This document shows, piece by piece, positions 1 through 6,000 of a stretch of 13,096 bases of DNA. The stretch lies in the NCBI GenBank assembly GCA_002344895.1, contig DDUR01000044.1:1-13096 (forward strand), in the 5' to 3' direction. This stretch comes from Ignavibacteria bacterium UBA2333 (GTDB lineage: Bacteria > Bacteroidota > Ignavibacteria > Kapaibacteriales > Kapaibacteriaceae). The notes under the pieces were generated by a model. It saw only the letters and a list, made by a program, of their open reading frames with translations. It was not told where the DNA came from and did not search any database. Position 1 is the stretch's first letter, and each line of letters starts with the position of its first letter. The position numbers were made by a program, and so were the translations under genes.

Positions 1-2
1 GG

Positions 3-50
3 AGGTGGGGTTAATGGGGGGGAGGCAGGTGGGGTTAATGGTGGGGAGGC
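3..50. repeat. G-rich 24-bp tandem repeat, two copies
   Basis: Two adjacent 24-bp units (3-26 and 27-50) differ at a single position (G18 versus T42). Each contains GGGGTTAATGG followed by a second G4 run and AGGC. The top strand carries four runs of at least four G (7-10, 16-22, 31-34, 43-46) separated by 5-8 nt, which fits a possible G-quadruplex. The array touches the window edge, so the true copy number is unknown. It lies beyond the 3' end of the minus-strand recombinase gene, in non-coding DNA. Confidence 0.8.
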
Positions 51-120
51 AGTGTCACGCTTGTTAGTTTTTCGTGGGCAAAAATACGTGTGGATGATTC
101 GTCAATACATGTTCGCTACG
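51..120. other. Non-coding gap downstream of xerC
   Basis: These 70 bp separate the G-rich repeat from the recombinase stop codon. I see no convincing hairpin followed by a U-tract on the minus strand, no tRNA-like fold and no credible gene. A short plus-strand reading frame starting at 52 runs into the antisense of the recombinase and has no recognisable protein character. Confidence 0.5.
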
Positions 121-1026
121 TTACTCTTCCTCAGCCCGTGGATGGGCCTTTGTATAGGCTTCCTTCAGACGCTCAACACTGACGTGTGTATAGACCTGCG
201 TTGTACGCAGGCTGGCATGTCCAAGGAGTTCACTCACAGCAGATAGATCTGCACCATTGTTTAACAGGTGTGTTGCAAAGGTGTGGCGGAGGACGTGTGG
301 ACTCTTCTTGGTGGCTTCCGTGATGGGACCAAGGACACGTCGTACAAGACGCCAGGCCCCTTGCGGCGATAGCCGCTTGCCCCTTTCACCAAGAAACAAT
401 GCCGACTCGTTCATATCGCTCACAAGTTCATGTCGGCGTTGTGTATAGGCAGCAAGTGCATCCAGAGCTGCTGTTGTAACAGGAACAATTCGTTCCTTCC
501 GACGTTTACCAAGAACTTTTACAATACGACGCTGTATATCGATATCACCAATGTTTAACGCTAAGGCCTCAGAAACACGAAGTCCTGATCCGTACAGAAG
601 TTCAATAAAGGCAAGGTCTCTTTGGCCAGACGCTGTTGATGTATCAATAGATGTCTGAACAGACGTTGTTTCCGACTCCTGAAGAAAACTCGGTAGTGGT
701 TTGTCGAGTTTTGGACCACTCAGCAGCAGGGCAGGATTTTTTGTGATCACCCCTGTGCGAACGAGCCATGTAAAGAACGAACGGACGGCCGTGAGTTTCA
801 TACGAAGTGACCGTTTGCCAAGTCCTTTGTCATGTAACCACCCAAGGAACGGACGAACATCTGCCTCGGTAATCTCCGTTACGTCAACGGTGTCAGCCAG
901 GGTTTCCCGACAGAACTCGTCAAACTGGGCTAGAGCAATACGATATGCTGTGACGGTATGCTCACTGGCATTCCGCTCCACGTGAAGGGCTACAAGCCAC
1001 GCTTCTATTCCGTCCGTCAAGGTCAT
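121..1026 (-). CDS. xerC: Tyrosine recombinase, XerC/XerD type
   Basis: Site-specific DNA recombinase of the phage-integrase family, 301 residues, the usual Xer length. Xer proteins resolve chromosome dimers at dif sites near the terminus by a covalent 3'-phosphotyrosine intermediate. The N-terminal SAM-like core-binding domain covers about residues 1-90; the catalytic domain follows. All catalytic residues are visible: Arg150 (GSGLRVSEAL), Lys174 (LGKRRKER), His244 and Arg247 (PHVLRHTFATHLL), His270 (LLGHASLRTTQ) and the nucleophile Tyr279 (QVYTHV). The start at 1026 is chosen because MTLTDGIEAW begins the normal Xer N-terminus. The longer frame to 1179 would run through the start of the divergent dehydrogenase and adds a basic, unrelated leader. 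No dif site, integron cassette or inverted repeats were recognised nearby, so this looks like a housekeeping Xer rather than a mobile-element integrase. XerC versus XerD cannot be settled by eye. Confidence 0.93.
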   Translation of the reverse strand: MTLTDGIEAWLVALHVERNASEHTVTAYRIALAQFDEFCRETLADTVDVTEITEADVRPFLGWLHDKGLGKRSLRMKLTAVRSFFTWLVRTGVITKNPALLLSGPKLDKPLPSFLQESETTSVQTSIDTSTASGQRDLAFIELLYGSGLRVSEALALNIGDIDIQRRIVKVLGKRRKERIVPVTTAALDALAAYTQRRHELVSDMNESALFLGERGKRLSPQGAWRLVRRVLGPITEATKKSPHVLRHTFATHLLNNGADLSAVSELLGHASLRTTQVYTHVSVERLKEAYTKAHPRAEEE

Positions 1027-1070
1027 GCCGTAAGATACTGGTATATTTCGGGCTTCCCGGGGTTTCCAGC
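1027..1070. promoter_or_regulatory. Divergent intergenic region, xerC / dehydrogenase
   Basis: Only 44 bp separate the two divergent starts, so any promoters for both genes must lie here or within the coding ends. On the plus strand TATATTTC (1042-1049) resembles the Bacteroidota -7 element TAnnTTTG with one mismatch, but no matching TTTG or TTG box sits about 20 bp upstream. A small inverted repeat CGGG-CTT-CCCG lies at 1049-1059. Neither start has a clear Shine-Dalgarno sequence. Promoter function is inferred from the layout only. Confidence 0.35.
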
Positions 1071-2513
1071 ATGCTGCACATCCGCAATTTTTACGACGGA
1101 CGGTTTGTCGATCCACTGTCCGGCTCGTGGCTTGAGAATGTAAATCCTGCCACCGGAGCCGTCTATTCCCTCGTGGCACGAAGCTCGGCCGAAGACGTTG
1201 CCGCTGCCGTCAGCGCAGCAGAACGCGCCTTCCCGCAGTGGTCTGCCATGCCCACGCGACAGCGATCGGAGGTGCTACTTTCTATTTCTCGCCGTATCCG
1301 CGAGCGTCTGGAAGAGCTGGCCATGGCCGAGTCGAACGATCAGGGGAAACCACTCTGGCTGTCTCGTGCTGTGGACATTCCGCGCGCCGTAGACAACATG
1401 GCGTTTTTTGCGACGGAAATTCTCCATACCGAAACACCGGCATTTCGGACGGATGAGCACACCATGAACTATACGGTACGCTCACCACTCGGTGTTGTAG
1501 GATGTATTTCGCCCTGGAATCTTCCACTGTATTTGTTTACGTGGAAGATTGCTCCGGCTCTTGCCGCAGGTAACACGGTCGTTGCAAAACCCAGCGAACT
1601 CACACCGATGACGGCCTTTTTACTGGCCGAAATCTGTGTTGAAGCAGGACTGCCACCAGGAGTGTTAAACATCGTCCACGGTCTTGGTGCTGAATGTGGT
1701 GCCGCAATTGTTGAACATCCACAGGTAAAGGCCATTTCCTTTACCGGCGGCACAACAACAGGCCGCACAATCGCTGCCGTCGCAGCGCCAATGTTCAAAA
1801 AACTGTCGCTGGAACTCGGCGGCAAAAATCCGACGATTGTGTTTGATGACGTGGATATTGAGCGGACCGCTCGGCACGTCGTACGTGCTGCCTTCACCAA
1901 TCAGGGTGAGATCTGCCTCTGTGGTTCGCGAATCCTTGTACAACGTTCGATCTATGACCGTCTTCGTGACGCTATCGTCGCTGAAACACAACGATATACC
2001 GTCGGTGATCCGCTCATCGATACATCAAAACTCGGTGCCTTGGTGAACGAAGCCCACATGGAAAAGGTCTTGGGCTACATCGACCTTGCCCGTACCGAGG
2101 GCGGCACGATACTGACCGGCGGTGGACGCGTCAACGTTGATGGACGATGTGCCAACGGATATTTCGTGGCACCCACGTTGATAGAGGGATTGTCGAACGA
2201 CCATCGTGTTAACCAGGAGGAGATCTTTGGTCCTGTGGCCACCCTCATTCCTTTTGATGATGAAGACGAGGCCGTTCGGCTTGCCAATGACGTTCCCTAC
2301 GGACTTGCTGCCAGTGTGTGGTCAAACGACGTTGGGCGGGCGCACCGTACAGCAGCTCGACTCGAAACCGGCATCGTCTGGACAAACTGCTGGCTCGTGC
2401 GCGACCTTCGTACTCCCTTTGGTGGTGTAAAACAATCAGGGGTAGGGCGCGAAGGGGGCTTTGAGGCGCTGAGGTTCTTTACGGAACCAAAAAACATTAC
2501 CATCCAGTACTGA
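1071..2513 (+). CDS. nbaE: 2-aminomuconate 6-semialdehyde dehydrogenase (ALDH8 type)
   Basis: NAD-dependent cytoplasmic aldehyde dehydrogenase, 480 residues, full length. Expected reaction: 2-aminomuconate 6-semialdehyde to 2-aminomuconate in 3-hydroxyanthranilate/tryptophan breakdown. ALDH core motifs are present: Asn150 in SPWNLPLY, the cofactor-loop FTGGTTTGR, general base Glu248 in LELGGKNP and nucleophile Cys282 in NQGEICLCGSR, followed by EIFGPV. The CLC around the nucleophile, WTNCWLVRD and the C-terminal PFGG-K-SG-GREGG match my memory of vertebrate ALDH8A1 and bacterial 2-aminomuconate/2-hydroxymuconate semialdehyde dehydrogenases better than betaine or general ALDHs. Arg444 in WTNCWLVRD sits where the characterised Pseudomonas enzyme holds the substrate carboxylate, from memory. 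The next gene encodes the following pathway enzyme, which favours the amino over the hydroxy substrate. It is first in a plus-strand run. The ATG at 1071 is the only sensible family start; it lacks a Shine-Dalgarno sequence. Equivalent names: amnC in aminophenol pathways. Confidence 0.9.
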   Translation: MLHIRNFYDGRFVDPLSGSWLENVNPATGAVYSLVARSSAEDVAAAVSAAERAFPQWSAMPTRQRSEVLLSISRRIRERLEELAMAESNDQGKPLWLSRAVDIPRAVDNMAFFATEILHTETPAFRTDEHTMNYTVRSPLGVVGCISPWNLPLYLFTWKIAPALAAGNTVVAKPSELTPMTAFLLAEICVEAGLPPGVLNIVHGLGAECGAAIVEHPQVKAISFTGGTTTGRTIAAVAAPMFKKLSLELGGKNPTIVFDDVDIERTARHVVRAAFTNQGEICLCGSRILVQRSIYDRLRDAIVAETQRYTVGDPLIDTSKLGALVNEAHMEKVLGYIDLARTEGGTILTGGGRVNVDGRCANGYFVAPTLIEGLSNDHRVNQEEIFGPVATLIPFDDEDEAVRLANDVPYGLAASVWSNDVGRAHRTAARLETGIVWTNCWLVRDLRTPFGGVKQSGVGREGGFEALRFFTEPKNITIQY

Positions 2514-2563
2514 CAACTGATAACGAACAACCGACAGCGACCCTTTTGACAACGGACAACAAC
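2511..2563 (+). repeat. Decayed heptanucleotide repeat at dehydrogenase/deaminase junction
   Basis: Reading from 2511 in steps of seven gives TGACAAC, TGATAAC, GAACAAC, CGACAGC, then an 8-nt interruption (GACCCTTT) and TGACAAC, GGACAAC, AAC. This is an imperfect heptamer array of the TGAYAAC kind seen as short tandemly repeated sequences in many bacterial genomes. Its first unit supplies the TGA stop of the dehydrogenase, and its later units overlap the 5' extension of the deaminase reading frame. Confidence 0.65.
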
Positions 2564-2587
2564 TCCAAAAGCAACGCAGAACTTAGC

Positions 2588-3034
2588 GTGAACAACACCA
2601 TCAACAACACCGTCAACAACACCATCATCAACAGTGAGCGAGCGCCTGAACCAGTGGGCGCATATCCACATGCACGACGTGTTGGTAATCTGATCTTCCT
2701 CAGTGGTGTTGGACCACGTGAACGGGGCACAAAGGTGATTCCCGGTGTGACACTTGACGACGCTGGTAATATTGTTGACTATGACATTGAAGCACAAACA
2801 CTGAGTGTATTCCGCAACGTGCGCTACATCATTGAAGATGCAGGTGCTGCATGGGAAGACATTGTAGACGTACAGGTGTTTCTGACGAATATGAAGAAGG
2901 ACTTCTCGACGTTTAATCGACTCTATGCCGAACACTTTTCGCACGTTCAGGCATGTAGAACTACGATTGAAATCGGATCCCTGCCGACGCCCATTGCCGT
3001 TGAACTCAAGGTCATCGTTGCCATCTCAGCATGA
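2588..3034 (+). CDS. nbaF: 2-aminomuconate deaminase (RidA/YjgF superfamily)
   Basis: Predicted to hydrolyse the enamine of 2-aminomuconate to 4-oxalocrotonate and ammonia, directly after the dehydrogenase encoded upstream. The core begins at APEPVGAYPHARR and contains FLSGVGPRERG, IPGVTLDDAGNI, DIEAQ, VDVQVFLTNM, FNRLYAEHF and the end motif ACRTTIEIGSLPTPIAVELK. The Arg in CRTT is the conserved carboxylate-binding residue of RidA proteins. The PHARR, GVGPR and IPGVTLD segments match the 2-aminomuconate deaminase branch rather than generic RidA. The start is uncertain: there is no ATG before the core. GTG at 2588 gives 148 residues, close to the roughly 142 of known members; an in-frame TTG at 2546 would give 162. 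Either way the N-terminus carries an Asn/Thr-rich stretch from a 12-bp tandem repeat. The stop overlaps the next start as ATGA. Equivalent name: amnD. Confidence 0.88.
   Translation: MNNTINNTVNNTIINSERAPEPVGAYPHARRVGNLIFLSGVGPRERGTKVIPGVTLDDAGNIVDYDIEAQTLSVFRNVRYIIEDAGAAWEDIVDVQVFLTNMKKDFSTFNRLYAEHFSHVQACRTTIEIGSLPTPIAVELKVIVAISA
2591..2626 (+). repeat. 12-bp tandem repeat in deaminase N-terminus
   Basis: Three adjacent copies of AACAACACC(A/G)TC (2591-2602, 2603-2614, 2615-2626) encode Asn-Asn-Thr-(Ile/Val). They lie in frame between the possible GTG start and the conserved deaminase core. The unit length is a multiple of three, so copy-number changes would keep the frame. Confidence 0.85.
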
Positions 3035-6000
3035 ACAGACTCATCCTCCTACTTGGTCTACTCTTCGTGAGTTTTGGCACGTCCTTGGCGCAGCCACGAA
3101 TTGCCTACATCCTGCCCGACATTGGTTCGAATCGTTTTGCGACGTACGTAGAGTTTATTGCTCCACATGATGCAAATGGTTCGTTTGGTACGGATGGTTT
3201 TTACGACAACAATCCGGGCAGTGTTGTCCGTATCCGTCCATTACGTGCTGCTGACACGGCATGGATTAAGGTTGGCCCTGTTGTTGTAAGCTGGAACGGA
3301 CGACTTGCATCCACTCTCATCTTTGTTACGCCGCAGGCCGATCCGAACAGTGATGACTGGACACTACTTGACCCTCAGTGGCGAATTCCGGTTGTTGTTG
3401 ATGCAAACGGACAAACATCTGCAGCGGATACGTTCTACATCGTTAAACCCTTTGCATTTGGTGATAAACGCGGTTCAACTCAACGTATCATTGGTCAAGG
3501 TGATCTCGGCAAACGATCGCGTCGTGGTGCGATGATGATCGACTCAGCCATCCTTGCCGCAGGTGGGACATATGTTGTTAGCACAACGGACACGGATCCT
3601 GGTACACCAGGTAATCAGGGATACCTTCCGTTTACGTTCATCTCACGCGGTCCGATTGTTGGAGGAACGGGAGCTGTCACAACGGAGTTACGTGTTGACG
3701 CAGTTGGCCAGGACGGTGGACCAGGCGGCGGTGGCGGAGGCGGTGGAGTAGCTAATGCAACGATTGGTGGCACAGCTCGTGGTTCTCGCGGTGGTGACGG
3801 TTTCACAGGTGGCGGACCAGGTGGTTTTAACAATCTCAGTGTTCCACTGATTCAGCCATCACGCCAGAAGCCCGGTGATGGAAGTGGTCAAACGCAGTCT
3901 GCAAACGTTAACAACACATTTGGTTCACGCTCTTTAAATGGTGTTGTAGGTGGTGATGCCACAACGGCGTACGAAAATGCCGGTGGCGGTACTGGTCACC
4001 CATTCGGAAAAAGTGGCCGTGGTTGTGACAACCAGGCAAACTGCAATCCTATCGGTGAATATGGCGGCGCATCAGGTGGTAAACTTCGTTTGCGTGGCGG
4101 CGGTGGAGGATTTGGTACCGACGGATCGGACGAAGTAGGCGTCAACAATGGTGGACGTTTACACGGTAATGCTTGTCTCGTACCGTTGGCCGGAGGAAGC
4201 GGTGGAGCGAGTGGAAATCCTGAAGCAGTAGGAGAAGTTGCCAGTGCCGGCGGTGGTGGAGGTGGTGCCATCAGCATTCACGGGACAGTACTCAGTGAGT
4301 TTACGATCTATGCCTCCGGGTCGAGTACACAACGCGAAGACGTCTCAGCTGGTGCAGGCAGCGGTGGCGGCATCATTGCAGGGTCCAGAATCGATAACTC
4401 GGGTCCACAGTACAGCTTTGTCGCTGGACAGGTCCCCTCACAGACAGCCACGACGTTCCTCAGTGGTGGACAAGGACGTGCACGATATGATGCCCGAGCT
4501 GAGGTTTCACCTGAGTACTACACAGGTGTTGTCACGGATACGCTAACTGCTTCATTACGCCGATTCCGGTATACGGGCGCTGGTAATGGTGAAGACATTG
4601 AGATTTGGGCTAAACCATCGGGTGGGCGGTGGACACGACTCACAACTGTCTCAGGATATGGTGCTGGCCGATCATGGGCTGTGGATCTCACATTGCCTGG
4701 ACAGGATACGTTGTACTACATCCTGGCGCAGCAGAAGGTATCGAATCCTCGAACTGGCGCTCATGATGCCGAGCCAACATGGGTTATGTCGCAGTCGGCC
4801 TGGAACATCGTCCGCATCTTCGGACCACCAGTCATTCAATCCGTTGCCGACGTTGACCTTGGTGAGCATCGGTGTCCAGGAACCGTGCTGCGTGATACAA
4901 TCGTAATTCGTAACACGGGCGAGTCGCCACTTGAGATTAGCCGTGCATTCTTCGAAAATGGAAATGGTTATCGTCTTGTTTCACCGACGGTGTTTCCGGA
5001 TACCGTTCCAAGATTTGACTCAACGATCTATATCGTAGAGTTTGCTCCGTTGGCCGGCGCGTTAGGTGTAGTGAATGACGTACTGGTACTGGAGAACAAT
5101 GACACGGTACGAACACGGAGTCCGTTCCGTATTCGACACACTGCTCGTGTAGAACGTATTGCCATTGACTTTACATGGCAGTCGCAGAAGGTTGATACCA
5201 TTGATCTTGGACTTCGCTGTCTTGGAGCAACGGTAAATGAAAATGTAACAATTACGAATATCGGTACGTTGCCCATGACGGTGACGTCTGTGAATTCCGG
5301 TAATCCCGGTGTTGTTGATGTGGCTGCTACAGTACCTGCTGTTGTTGCTGTTGGGCAAACAACGACGTTCCAGCTTGTTGGCAACGTACGACGTATTGGA
5401 CCAGTTGTATTTGCCATCGCTGTCACAAATGCCGAGTGTCCATTCCCGGATACTCTCTGGGTACGGCTTACAGCCGTTGACGCAGATCTTGTTGCGACGG
5501 GTGTGACACAGTTTGGTGACGTTGTTGTTGGATCTACAAGCACAACAACGATTGAGCTTCGGAACAATGGAACATCGGTACTCGATGTGCCCCCTTCGCC
5601 CCCTCTCCCAGCACCATTTACCATTGTTGCATCAACACCGAATCTCCCGGCAGTTTTGCAACCCGGTGAGTCCGTGTTCGTGACGATATCCTATACTCCA
5701 ACTAGAACTGGTGATGATTCGGCAACACTCCTGTATACGTCGAGAGCCACGGCGCAGAGCTGTCCTGATTCCGTCTTACTCGTACTTGCGGGAAGGGGCG
5801 TTCAAGGAGCGCTAACGCTGGACAAGTCATCACTCGACTATGGTGACGTTGTATCGTGTTCGCAAGAACGTGATAGTGTAGTCGTAACAAACACCGGAAC
5901 GGCACCCGTGACGGTTCGTTATCCGGCCTTTTTAAATGGACCGGATGCACAGGCTTGGTCAATCTTCTCTCAGCCAAGTGTAGACCTTGAGTTAGCACCG

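Noticed and set aside
1..50. Possible CRISPR array at the left edge
   Set aside because: The units are directly adjacent with no unique spacers, and no cas gene is present.
121..1026. Recombinase as part of an integrative element or integron
   Set aside because: No att-like direct repeats, cassette array, relaxase, phage or transposase genes were seen, and the protein has normal housekeeping Xer length and motifs.
1042..1049. TATATTTC as a definite Bacteroidota promoter for the dehydrogenase
   Set aside because: It has one mismatch to TAnnTTTG and no TTTG/TTG box about 20 bp upstream, so it is mentioned only as a weak possibility.
1027..1179. N-terminal extension of the recombinase to 1179
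   Set aside because: The extra 51 residues are basic and Cys-rich, unlike any Xer N-terminus, and would overlap the start of the divergent dehydrogenase by more than 100 bp.
2297..2944. 215-codon open frame on the minus strand across the dehydrogenase/deaminase junction
   Set aside because: It is antisense to two clearly conserved genes, is rich in Cys/Val/His with no domain pattern, and its openness follows from the codon use of the genes opposite.
3615..4277. Proline-rich minus-strand frames (3615-3833 and 3996-4277)
   Set aside because: Poly-Pro is simply the reverse complement of the Gly codons (GGN) in the secreted protein's glycine-rich domain.
5028..5624. 198-codon minus-strand frame inside the giant gene
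   Set aside because: Ser/Thr/Val-rich shadow of Ig-like coding sequence, with no start context and no recognisable fold. The same holds for 6027-6461 and 6513-6902.
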